DNA of 6,002 nucleotides from Ktedonobacter sp. (GTDB taxonomy: Bacteria; Chloroflexota; Ktedonobacteria; Ktedonobacterales; Ktedonobacteraceae), in the NCBI GenBank assembly GCA_003450555.1, contig DMFQ01000468.1:1-6002 (forward strand). Direction: 5' to 3'. The notes under the pieces are model-generated. The model did no database searches. It had not been told where the DNA came from and worked only from the letters and a program-made list of their open reading frames with translations. Positions 1 to 5,355 of this stretch are shown here, piece by piece (position 1 is the stretch's first letter; each line of letters begins with the position of its first letter). Position numbers and translations under genes: made by a program.

Positions 1-6
1 CCACCC

Positions 7-35
7 CGTGGGACGCGATCAATCGGGTCCCTACG
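7..35. repeat. Imperfect palindrome downstream of tatC
   Basis: CGT-GGGAC-G-CGA pairs with TCG-G-GTCCC-T-ACG around a TCAA loop: eleven base pairs with one G-G mismatch and one extra T. On the minus strand it lies 15 nt beyond the tatC stop, but no T-run follows it, so it is not a standard terminator. The GTAGGGAC-style palindrome resembles small dispersed palindromic repeats found in intergenic DNA of Chloroflexi and cyanobacteria; this resemblance is from memory and cannot be confirmed from one copy. Confidence 0.4.
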
Positions 36-50
36 CGCTCCCACATCCCT

Positions 51-851
51 TTACTTTTTGGTTATTCTGATGAAGATGATCGACAGTTCGTACAGGAAGG
101 ACATCGATACACCCAGGAAGATGGGGCTGTAAATGTCTGCTCCTGGCGTGATGAATGTCGATGCTATCCACATGCTTATATGAGCGACTGTACGTTTCTT
201 TCTCAGGGTTTGCGAAGTGATCAGGTCGACCTGGGCCAGAAACGTTAGTACCAGCGGAATTTCAAAGACAATGCCAAAGGCAAGCATGAAAAACGCCACA
301 AAGGTAAAGTAACTGCCAGCCGAGATCAATGCCGCAAAGCTATCCGAGGCAAACGCTATCAACCACTGCACCGGGTATTGTAAAACAAAGTAGGCAACCG
401 TAATCCCTGCTGCGAAGAGGATCAGCCCGGCCAAGATGAAGGGTACAGCATATTTCTTCTCTTTGGTTAGCAATCCGGGGGATATGAAGGCCCACGTCTG
501 GTAAAGTACCACGGGAAGAGCCATGATAAAGCCGACTGCGACAGAGATTAAAAGAAAGACGGTAAAGCCTTCGGTTATTCCTGTCACGACCGGTTTACCA
601 TGTGTTATTGCGTTCACTGTTTTTGGCAAAGGAAGCTCTAAAATGTAGAGGATTTGTTCTCGAAAGATAAAGGCCACAACGGACCCAACAGCGATAGCGA
701 TTATCGATTTAAAGATACGCCAGCGCAGCTCTTCCAGGTGATCAATCCATGACATGAAAGATTCGCCATCTTCCTCCTCGTCATCCTCTACGTTATCAGG
801 AGTATACATTGATTCCAGAGGATCCTGCTTTTCTACATCGTTTGTTGCCAT
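51..851 (-). CDS. tatC: Twin-arginine translocase subunit TatC
   Basis: TatC is the membrane receptor that recognises twin-arginine signal peptides and nucleates TatA assembly. The 266-residue protein has six predicted membrane spans: roughly 46-64, 98-118, 134-156, 182-206, 222-236 and 242-262. Conserved elements are all present: HLEELRWR with E41 (E15 in E. coli), the YQTWAFISPGLLTKEKK segment with E131, FGIVFEIP with E197, and the TPGADIYS loop with D239. Before the core it has a non-conserved acidic extension of about 32 residues (DNVEDDEEEDGE, 19-30), making it slightly longer than usual. GGAG lies 7 nt before the ATG. With tatA alone beside it, the window shows a TatA-TatC arrangement; a tatB could lie elsewhere. 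Confidence 0.97.
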   Translation of the reverse strand: MATNDVEKQDPLESMYTPDNVEDDEEEDGESFMSWIDHLEELRWRIFKSIIAIAVGSVVAFIFREQILYILELPLPKTVNAITHGKPVVTGITEGFTVFLLISVAVGFIMALPVVLYQTWAFISPGLLTKEKKYAVPFILAGLILFAAGITVAYFVLQYPVQWLIAFASDSFAALISAGSYFTFVAFFMLAFGIVFEIPLVLTFLAQVDLITSQTLRKKRTVAHISMWIASTFITPGADIYSPIFLGVSMSFLYELSIIFIRITKK

Positions 852-884
852 ATTTCTACTCCAAGCAGGTATATATAGCCAACA

Positions 885-1196
885 CTACTCACGACTCATC
901 TCTGGACGGCTGGCTTCACTGTAGCTCGCTTCACTCTGGACTGGTTTAGCCGACACATCCTGGAACTCGTAATTGACACTTTTACTGGCTAGTTCGCGCT
1001 GCTGTACTTCGGCATTAGGAACTTTGACCTCATCGTCCTTTTCTTCTTTGGGATGTGATATCTCGTTCATGCCTTTTCTGAATTCTTTGATGCTCTTACC
1101 AATGGATGCACCCATCTCCGGCAACTTTTTAGGTCCGAATATCAGTAGGGCAACGACAAGGATGATAATCAACTCTGGCATATGAAGTCCAAACAT
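885..1196 (-). CDS. tatA: Twin-arginine translocase subunit TatA
   Basis: TatA oligomerises in the cytoplasmic membrane to form the passage for folded twin-arginine substrates. The 103-residue product has a short N-terminal transmembrane helix (about 7-20, PELIIILVVALLIF). It is followed by the FGPKKLPE hinge (F20, G21) and an amphipathic helix (about 25-43, IGKSIKEFRKGM). The rest is a polar, glutamate- and serine-rich cytoplasmic tail. The hinge identifies the TatA/E type; TatB is less likely given the FGPKKLPE hinge and the short N-terminal region, but A and B cannot be fully separated by eye. AAAGGA lies 7 nt before the ATG. The 160-nt gap upstream may hold its promoter, since TTGAAC, TTGAGC and CATACT-like hexamers occur, but none with good spacing. 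tatC follows after 33 nt, so the two are cotranscribed. Confidence 0.95.
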   Translation of the reverse strand: MFGLHMPELIIILVVALLIFGPKKLPEMGASIGKSIKEFRKGMNEISHPKEEKDDEVKVPNAEVQQRELASKSVNYEFQDVSAKPVQSEASYSEASRPEMSRE

Positions 1197-1356
1197 TTGG
1201 GATTCCTTTCTTAACTTGCGTGTATTCTTTGAGTATGGAAATTACCGATACTGCTCAATACTACGTTCAATCGTCGTTAATGGATGATATCTGGCGCTAA
1301 TCTGACTTGAGACCCACGAAAGGCGTCGTGACATTCCTCCAGGGTGCCAGCCCAAA

Positions 1357-1659
1357 TCATGGTAAAACTGGTTGAGAGTTATCTTGACTGACAAGGGCAG
1401 TTTCAAGCATCTGCAAACCTTCCAGGCCGAAACACAGCAGGCCCATGCCCGCGTTACCTGCACCTTTAACCGCCAGGCGAGCCACATGACGTCGACTGAT
1501 ACGTTTTTGTTGTAGGCGGGTTGCCACCACTTGTAACTTGCGCGCTTCTTTAGCCTCGTGACGAATGGAAGCAGATATCTTCTCCTCCAGTCCTATAGGC
1601 GTAGGAGCTGTATTACCATAGTGGCGCAGTAATAGAGTTTCGATAGAGTTGCTCTCCAT
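1357..1659 (-). CDS. Unknown 100-residue protein, possible partner of the sigma factor
   Basis: I do not recognise a named family. The product starts MESNSIETLLLRHYGNTAPT and continues with a charged, probably helical segment (about 25-62, rich in K, R, E and Q, including QQKRISRRH). It then has a glycine- and alanine-rich apolar stretch (about 64-92, LAVKGAGNAGMGLLCFGLEGL) and a short polar end. The apolar part could be a weak membrane segment or an amphipathic helix. The gene overlaps the end of the sigma factor gene by 47 nt in a different frame and has a good GGAG site, suggesting translational coupling. Position alone makes an anti-sigma or sigma-regulating role plausible, as sigma/anti-sigma pairs are usually arranged this way. 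There is no HxxxCxxC zinc anti-sigma motif. A longer reading from a TTG at 1725 (122 residues) is possible but less likely. Confidence 0.65.
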   Translation of the reverse strand: MESNSIETLLLRHYGNTAPTPIGLEEKISASIRHEAKEARKLQVVATRLQQKRISRRHVARLAVKGAGNAGMGLLCFGLEGLQMLETALVSQDNSQPVLP

Positions 1660-2410
1660 AACTTCTCCGAGAAAGTGAGGGGGGAGCATCAAGTAGATTT
1701 TCTTCATGCGATAATCGGCTCTCAACCCGTCCCTCGTGGTTTTGTTCGCTGCTAGCCTGCCTCATCATGCCGGTACTTGTGGCAGGTGTACCATTATCAG
1801 TAACCTGTTCACCATTTTCCAGCGCATACAACTGTTGAAATTGTTTCCGTGCGCGCACAAGACGTTGGCGAACAGCGGCTTCTTGCAACTCGAGCATCCG
1901 GGCAATTTCGCTGGTTGAGAAATTGCCGATGACCGATAGAAGCAGGCACTCGCGCAACGTTCCTGGCAGTCGTGCCAAGGTACGTTGCACAGCATCGCGC
2001 TCCGCAATCATGTCCGCTGGATCGTCACCACCTACCGCTCCATAGCCTGGCGGCTGTACCGGTGCTGCTTGCTCGTTGAACGTATCTGTTTCCGTGTCGT
2101 AGGCTTTCTGCGCCGTTTCTTTGCCTTTCTGCATATGTGAGAAAGGTATAAAACGGAAAAGCCCGCGCCGTCGACGCTGCATCCGCACAATATTGAGTGC
2201 AATCCGCATTAACCAGGCTTTTTCACGAAACTGGCTACCACTCGTGGAACGAGCGGCATCGATTGCTTTCAATGCCTGGAGAAAAGTATCCTGTGTGAGG
2301 TCCTGGCTTTCTTCCCAATCGCCGGTCATGCCATAGATGGTATGAAAGACCAATCTCCCATATTTCTGGATGAGCTCTTCTACCGCCTGGTCAGCAGGTA
2401 ACATATCCAC
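1613..2410 (-). CDS. ECF-type (sigma-70 family) RNA polymerase sigma factor with long C-terminal tail
   Basis: The protein should direct RNA polymerase to an alternative promoter class. Of 265 residues, about 9-82 form sigma region 2: LIQKYGRLVFHTIYGMTGDWEESQDLTQDTFLQA, then AWLMRIALN and an arginine-rich end. Residues 83-136 are a long polar linker. Residues 137-195 form region 4, with LARLPGTLRECLLLSVIGNFS and the helix-turn-helix TSEIARMLELQEAAVRQRLVRAR. After about residue 196 a low-complexity polar tail of some 70 residues follows, absent from ordinary ECF factors, whose last 16 codons overlap the next gene in another frame. The GTG start is preferred on Shine-Dalgarno spacing. I saw no convincing promoter in the 90 nt between the acpP terminator and the start. 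Target genes and inducing signal cannot be read from the sequence. Confidence 0.92.
   Translation of the reverse strand: MDMLPADQAVEELIQKYGRLVFHTIYGMTGDWEESQDLTQDTFLQALKAIDAARSTSGSQFREKAWLMRIALNIVRMQRRRRGLFRFIPFSHMQKGKETAQKAYDTETDTFNEQAAPVQPPGYGAVGGDDPADMIAERDAVQRTLARLPGTLRECLLLSVIGNFSTSEIARMLELQEAAVRQRLVRARKQFQQLYALENGEQVTDNGTPATSTGMMRQASSEQNHEGRVESRLSHEENLLDAPPSLSRRSYGEQLYRNSITAPLW
1662..1668 (-). promoter_or_regulatory. Ribosome binding site of the small gene overlapping the sigma factor
   Basis: GGAGAAG on the minus strand places its GGAG core 5 nt before the ATG at 1657-1659. It lies inside the sigma factor coding sequence and fixes the start of the downstream gene. Upstream candidates (TTG at 1725, ATG at 1707) lack a comparable site. 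Confidence 0.65.
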
Positions 2411-2417
2411 TACAACA

Positions 2418-2425
2418 CTCTTTTT
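2418..2425 (-). promoter_or_regulatory. Ribosome binding site deciding the sigma factor start
   Basis: The minus strand carries AAAAAGAG with 7 nt between it and a GTG codon at 2408-2410. The first ATG, two codons further in (2402-2404), would be 13 nt away. Spacing favours the GTG start, although the site is only moderately strong. Confidence 0.5.
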
Positions 2426-2493
2426 AGCGTTTCAGATACGCGCTACACTAATGAAGATGCATGAGAAAGGGGAAATGTGACATCAAATCGCCA

Positions 2494-2560
2494 GAAAAAT
2501 GAAAATTGGATGATTGGACGACATATCTCGCGAAGCATGTTGTCCAATCATCCAATTTTC
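2494..2560 (-). terminator. Long inverted repeat with T-run, probable terminator of acpP
   Basis: Arms at 2501-2524 and 2537-2560 are 24 bases each and match at 23 of 24 positions around a 12-nt loop. On the minus strand the stem ends in TTTTC followed by ATTTTTCTG, a U-rich tail as in Rho-independent termination, and it begins 3 nt after the acpP stop codon. The arm is AT-rich and contains two imperfect copies of an octamer (ATTGGATG, ATTGGACG), which is unusual for a simple terminator and more like a dispersed palindromic repeat used as one. Confidence 0.72.
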
Positions 2561-2563
2561 AAA

Positions 2564-2809
2564 TTAGCGCAAGTGTTCTTCTATGTAGTCTTCGGCCTCC
2601 TGGACCGTCGTGATCTTCTCTGCATCCTCGTCTGAAATTTGAAGTTTGAACTCTTCTTCCAGAGACATGATAAGTTCAACTAGATCTAGTGAGTCGGCAT
2701 TCAGATCCTCAACAAAAGACGCACTGGGAACAACCTCATTTTCGTCAACGCCAAGTTGGTCGACGATGATCTTTTTGAGGCGTTCAGAGACATTTGCATT
2801 TGTTGCCAT
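2564..2809 (-). CDS. acpP: Acyl carrier protein
   Basis: ACP carries growing acyl chains on a 4'-phosphopantetheine arm during fatty-acid synthesis. The 81-residue, strongly acidic product has the canonical attachment motif [13 protein letters not shown] with modified serine S40. The flanking helices are normal: [15 protein letters not shown] (7-21), and [19 protein letters not shown] followed by the fourth helix. The start is the TAATG junction with nusB, supported by GAGGTGA a few bases upstream. In many bacteria acpP sits beside fabG and fabF; here it is the last gene of an asp23-nusB-acpP unit and is followed at once by a terminator-like palindrome, which starts 3 nt after the stop codon. 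Confidence 0.98.
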   Translation of the reverse strand: MATNANVSERLKKIIVDQLGVDENEVVPSASFVEDLNADSLDLVELIMSLEEEFKLQISDEDAEKITTVQEAEDYIEEHLR

Positions 2810-3255
2810 TATTTCACCTCGCTTTCCGCTATTGGGGTGGGCTGTTGTTGTGCCCGATTAAATATTGTGCCGAGGACGCCATTGATAAATCGGCTGGAGG
2901 TGTCGCTGCCAAATTGTTTGGCGAGTTCCACTGCTTCGTTAATGGCTGCCTTAGCTGGTACCGTATTATTGAACAGAATCTCGTAGATTGCAAGTCTAAG
3001 GATATTTTTGTCAATTCGGGCCATTTGCTGCAATGGCCATTCCCGTGCTGCACTTTGAATATGCGCATCGATATCAACAAGATGCGCGCAGACACCTATG
3101 ACTAGTTCGCCGGCATACTCAGCCACCTTTGGTTGCAGATGGCGGTCTTCGACATGACGCTGCAATACCTCTGCGGGTGTATGTTGGGCGGTATCGTATT
3201 CGTAGAGCGTTTGCAGGGCGATCATTCGTGCTTGCCTGCGTATTCCTATAGGCAT
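2809..3255 (-). CDS. nusB: Transcription antitermination factor NusB
   Basis: NusB binds boxA RNA together with ribosomal protein S10 (NusE) and helps RNA polymerase read through long rRNA operons. The 148-residue product has normal family length and is all helical. The basic N-terminal [16 protein letters not shown] (6-21) is the family's RNA-binding start, [15 protein letters not shown] (81-95) is the central helix, and [12 protein letters not shown] (105-116) with [11 protein letters not shown] (121-131) are the C-terminal signatures. GAGG lies 5 nt before the ATG. Its TAA overlaps the acpP start by one base, so the two are translationally coupled. Its position after the Asp23/YqhY-like gene matches the arrangement in Firmicutes. 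Confidence 0.97.
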   Translation of the reverse strand: MPIGIRRQARMIALQTLYEYDTAQHTPAEVLQRHVEDRHLQPKVAEYAGELVIGVCAHLVDIDAHIQSAAREWPLQQMARIDKNILRLAIYEILFNNTVPAKAAINEAVELAKQFGSDTSSRFINGVLGTIFNRAQQQPTPIAESEVK

Positions 3256-3325
3256 GGTATCCTCGAATAGATGCTAACTATGTTGTTTGTGTGCAAGTTT
3301 CGCTTTTTTAGAGCAATGTGTTTCT

Positions 3326-3346
3326 ACACCTGGACATTCCAGGTGT
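3326..3346 (-). other. Perfect 9-bp hairpin between asp23 and nusB
   Basis: ACACCTGGA (3326-3334) and TCCAGGTGT (3338-3346) are perfect reverse complements around a three-base loop. On the minus strand the hairpin begins one nucleotide after the asp23 TAG. It is followed by AGAAACACATTGC rather than a T-run, with a short A-rich stretch only further on, so it is a poor intrinsic terminator. It may stabilise the upstream message, reduce readthrough or be a processing site. The remaining 70 nt before nusB shows no other clear element. Confidence 0.6.
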
Positions 3347-3347
3347 T

Positions 3348-3680
3348 CTAGGCGACATCCTGAATGTAGACGTTGACTTCGCGTACGTGCATGCCAACCA
3401 TATGTTCAAGTGAAGCGGCAACCTCATCTTGAACAGCGGAGCCAACATTGACGATGTTGGCATCATTTGCTACGACGATGTAGAGGTCGGCAGTAACAGT
3501 GTTGTCCTTAATAGTCAAGGTTACACCTTGTTTAGGGACTTCACGACCAAGAAGGCGAGACCATTGATCACTCACCTGGGCCATGCGAATGACACCAGGA
3601 ATTTGCAGTGCCGCGTTAGTCACGATGGTTGAAAGCACCTGACGTGCAACACGTACAACTCCTGGCGATGCAGTTACCAT
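3348..3680 (-). CDS. Asp23/Gls24 (DUF322, YqhY-like) family protein
   Basis: This 110-residue cytoplasmic protein belongs to the Asp23/Gls24 family, named after alkaline-shock and general-stress proteins of Gram-positive bacteria. The visible pattern is an N-terminal helix (VVRVARQVLSTIVTNAALQIPGVIRM, about 8-33), a strand pair (VTLTIKDNTVTADLYIVV, 53-70), a helix from about 79 to 93, then the terminal strand VREVNVYIQDV. AALQIPGV is the family hallmark. AAGGAG lies 9 nt before the ATG. In Bacillus subtilis the YqhY member sits between accB-accC and nusB and affects acetyl-CoA carboxylase and lipid synthesis; here it also directly precedes nusB and lies beside fabD and acpP. A role in coordinating fatty-acid synthesis is therefore a reasonable inference, but the biochemical activity is unknown. 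Confidence 0.9.
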   Translation of the reverse strand: MVTASPGVVRVARQVLSTIVTNAALQIPGVIRMAQVSDQWSRLLGREVPKQGVTLTIKDNTVTADLYIVVANDANIVNVGSAVQDEVAASLEHMVGMHVREVNVYIQDVA

Positions 3681-3780
3681 TGAAGTATTCTCCTTCTGAG
3701 TAAACTTCAGTCACTCAACTCAATTGATGCTGAAAGACTGATTGGTGATATCGCCACTGTACGTTGTACGCCTTAATGCA

Positions 3781-3809
3781 AAGATATGCGCTTTTCGGGT
3801 CTGTGTCAA
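3781..3809 (-). promoter_or_regulatory. Sigma-70 promoter of the asp23-nusB-acpP unit
   Basis: On the minus strand TTGACA (3804-3809) is followed after exactly 17 bases by TATCTT (3781-3786), a perfect -35 and a four-of-six -10. Transcription would begin near 3774, leaving a leader of about 95 nt before asp23. It sits in the 229-nt gap after fabD, the longest intergenic space within the cluster, so the cluster probably contains at least two transcription units. No convincing terminator was seen between fabD and this promoter, so readthrough from fabD is possible. The leader has a weak five-base inverted repeat (TGAGT/ACTCA) just before the ribosome binding site. Confidence 0.75.
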
Positions 3810-3909
3810 GTACACTATCCAAATTGGTTTACGTATGGATAGCAACAAGTTTTCACGAATGCCGCAAAAGGTCTTACACAAATTGATTATGCAAGGTATA
3901 TTAACTGTA

Positions 3910-4953
3910 TTATATCTCATGTACAAGGTTCATTTCACGCATTTTAGTCACCGCTTTTTCGATATCTGCTGCGTTACTAATAGTAACGATAGTGGCGCCC
4001 TTTATAATCCGTTTGACCATACCAGTTAGAGCCTGGCCCGGTCCAATTTCAATAAAGACGGTAACTCCGGCGTTGGCCATGTATTCAATCGTGCGGATCC
4101 ACTGAACGGAAGATGCTATTTGTTGGGTAAGTTCCTCGCGTATTGCCTGTGCCTCAGTAAGTGGAGCAGCATGGATATTGCCAATGAGCGGAATAGTTGC
4201 ATCCTGTACCTGTGTAGCTTGAATTGTCTGCGCCAGTTCTCGCGTGGCTGGTTCCATCACAGGTGAATGAAAGGCTCCACTCACGGAGAGCGGAATGACT
4301 CGTTTTGCTCCACGCGCTTTAGCCAAATCCATTGCAACGTTTAAAGCGTATTGTTCGCCAGAGATAACGATCTGTCCGGGGGCATTGAAGTTGGCTATGA
4401 TAACCTTCCCCAATCCTGGATGTGCCGTCTTGCCGCCATCATTCTGGGCGTAATGAGCCAGAGCCTGCGTTGTGGCTTCTGCGCAAATCGCTTGCAGTGG
4501 TTCCGCATCCATGCCGATGATGGCCGCCATTCCTCCAGGACAGACTACTCCCTCGTGATGCATGAAGCGACCCCGTTCACGAACCAGGAGCGCGGCATTT
4601 TTGAGATCAAGGGCACCAGAAACTACCAGGGCTGTAATCTCACCAACGCTATGTCCCGCGGTAAAGCTGGGCGCAAGGGGATAAGACCAGGAAGATTTGT
4701 GTGGGGAGAGGGCTTCTTGAAATGCGGCTAAAAGGGCAAGGCTTACAGTCACAATAGCGGGTTGGGCATTAATTGTGTCGCGCAGGGCATCTTCAGGGCC
4801 GTGGAAACAGAGTGAGCTGAGCGAGAACCCTAACGCTTCATCCACCGTCTCGAAGACCTGCCGCGCGGCAAGAGATGTTGTAAAAACATCTGCACCCATA
4901 CCTACAGACTGGCTACCTTGTCCTGGCAAAAGAAAGGCGGCTTGTGTCGTCAT
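3910..4953 (-). CDS. fabD: Malonyl-CoA:acyl carrier protein transacylase
   Basis: FabD moves the malonyl group from CoA to ACP, supplying the elongation substrate of type II fatty-acid synthesis in the cytoplasm. Numbered from the ATG at 4953 (347 residues), PGQGSQ holds the oxyanion glutamine Q12, GHSVGE holds the nucleophile S102, RGRFM holds the malonyl-binding arginine R127, SGAFHSPVM holds the catalytic histidine H229, and VQW holds Q284. The GPGQALTG motif lies near the C-terminus. All expected active-site residues are present. The protein is about 35 residues longer than the E. coli enzyme, mostly from insertions before GHSVGE (about 83-97) and near 162-182. A GTG immediately upstream at 4956 is an alternative start; the Shine-Dalgarno sequence is weak (AAGAG, 9 nt from ATG, 6 nt from GTG). 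Its acceptor, ACP, is encoded three genes downstream. Confidence 0.97.
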   Translation of the reverse strand: MTTQAAFLLPGQGSQSVGMGADVFTTSLAARQVFETVDEALGFSLSSLCFHGPEDALRDTINAQPAIVTVSLALLAAFQEALSPHKSSWSYPLAPSFTAGHSVGEITALVVSGALDLKNAALLVRERGRFMHHEGVVCPGGMAAIIGMDAEPLQAICAEATTQALAHYAQNDGGKTAHPGLGKVIIANFNAPGQIVISGEQYALNVAMDLAKARGAKRVIPLSVSGAFHSPVMEPATRELAQTIQATQVQDATIPLIGNIHAAPLTEAQAIREELTQQIASSVQWIRTIEYMANAGVTVFIEIGPGQALTGMVKRIIKGATIVTISNAADIEKAVTKMREMNLVHEI

Positions 4954-4977
4954 CACACTTTACTCTTTATGAAGTAT

Positions 4978-5017
4978 GAGGGAACAGCAGGTGAAATGAT
5001 ATTCGTTGCTGTCCCTC
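4978..5017 (-). other. Stem-loop between rpmF and fabD
   Basis: GAGGGA-A-CAGCA (4978-4989) pairs with TGCTGTCCCTC (5007-5017): 11 base pairs with one bulged A (4984) and a 17-nt loop. On the minus strand the stem is followed by ATACTTCATAAAG, with no T-run, so it is not a normal intrinsic terminator. It ends about 24 nt before the fabD start. It might act in RNA processing, 3' protection of the rpmF message, or tuning the ratio of L32 to FabD; these roles are inference. Confidence 0.55.
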
Positions 5018-5027
5018 TACTGATCAT

Positions 5028-5219
5028 TTAGCTTTTCTTTGTGCGAGGCAGAAACACCTGGCGACCGCGATACATACCGCAGTTGGGGCAGGCGTGATGT
5101 GAGAGCCGGGGTTTTTTGCATTGCGGACAGGCAACCAGTTGTGGCAATTCCAGCGCCTGGTGTGCTCGTCGCTTACCCTGGCGGGCATGTGAAGTTCGTT
5201 GTTTTGGTAATGCTCCCAT
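5028..5219 (-). CDS. rpmF: 50S ribosomal protein L32, zinc-binding (C+) form
   Basis: L32 is a small basic protein of the large ribosomal subunit. The 63-residue product starts MGALPKQRTSHARQGKRRAH, the classic L32 signature (a P-K-x-R-x-S-x-xR-xxxRR pattern), and length is normal for the family. Two CxxC pairs, C31/C34 and C44/C47 (CPQC and CPNC), form a zinc ribbon, so this is the cysteine-containing form rather than the zinc-free paralogue that some bacteria carry. A strong GGAGG lies 8 nt before the ATG. The position directly after yceD is the conserved bacterial yceD-rpmF arrangement, and both should be transcribed from the promoter at 5923-5951. Confidence 0.96.
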   Translation of the reverse strand: MGALPKQRTSHARQGKRRAHQALELPQLVACPQCKKPRLSHHACPNCGMYRGRQVFLPRTKKS

Positions 5220-5274
5220 AGAATATTCCCTCCTCTTCCACCAGTATACTCTCCTGAAAGAAGATCAGGCAGGT

Positions 5275-5355
5275 CTACTTGTGTGATGATGACTCTGAGC
5301 CATTTTGTAATAACTTTTCAAGTACGCTAAAGCGTGTGTCAACTTCTGGCTTGCC
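5275..5355 (-). other. Out-of-frame C-terminal continuation of yceD
   Basis: In the frame shifted by one base relative to yceD, the minus strand reads GKPEVDTRFSVLEKLL and then a polar serine-rich tail ending at TAG (5275-5277). The VDTRFSVLEKLL stretch is what DUF177/YceD proteins carry after their GPC motif, and it lies exactly where the in-frame sequence becomes unfamiliar (WQARS, stop). The two frames overlap around 5339-5360. One inferred repair is two extra bases near 5354-5356, which would give GPCDCGKPEVDTRF and restore a fifth C-terminal cysteine. With this extension the distance to the rpmF start falls from 119 to 55 nt. The cause could be a real mutation, a sequencing or assembly error, or recoding; no slippery homopolymer is visible. 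Confidence 0.75.

Noticed and set aside
1197..1300. Possible tatA promoter hexamers (TTGAAC, TTGAGC, CATACT)
   Set aside because: No pair has both acceptable matches and 16-18 nt spacing, so no promoter is claimed.
1242..1487. Minus-strand frame of 81 codons overlapping the small gene and extending toward tatA
   Set aside because: Considered as a frameshifted extension of the 100-residue protein, but it starts inside that gene in another frame, has no ribosome binding site and reads as a tryptophan- and cysteine-rich shadow. The small gene has its own TGA.
3681..3773. Leader of asp23 as a riboswitch or attenuator
   Set aside because: Short palindromes (GTACAACGTAC, TGAGT/ACTCA) are present, but no recognised riboswitch core and no terminator/antiterminator pair could be seen.
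3720..4029. Open frames on both strands in the fabD-asp23 gap
   Set aside because: They run through the promoter and into fabD, lack a clear Shine-Dalgarno site and show no recognisable protein pattern; the gap is better read as regulatory.
4351..4731. Plus-strand frame of 126 codons inside fabD
   Set aside because: It is the antisense shadow of a fabD gene with complete active-site motifs and has no family-like sequence.
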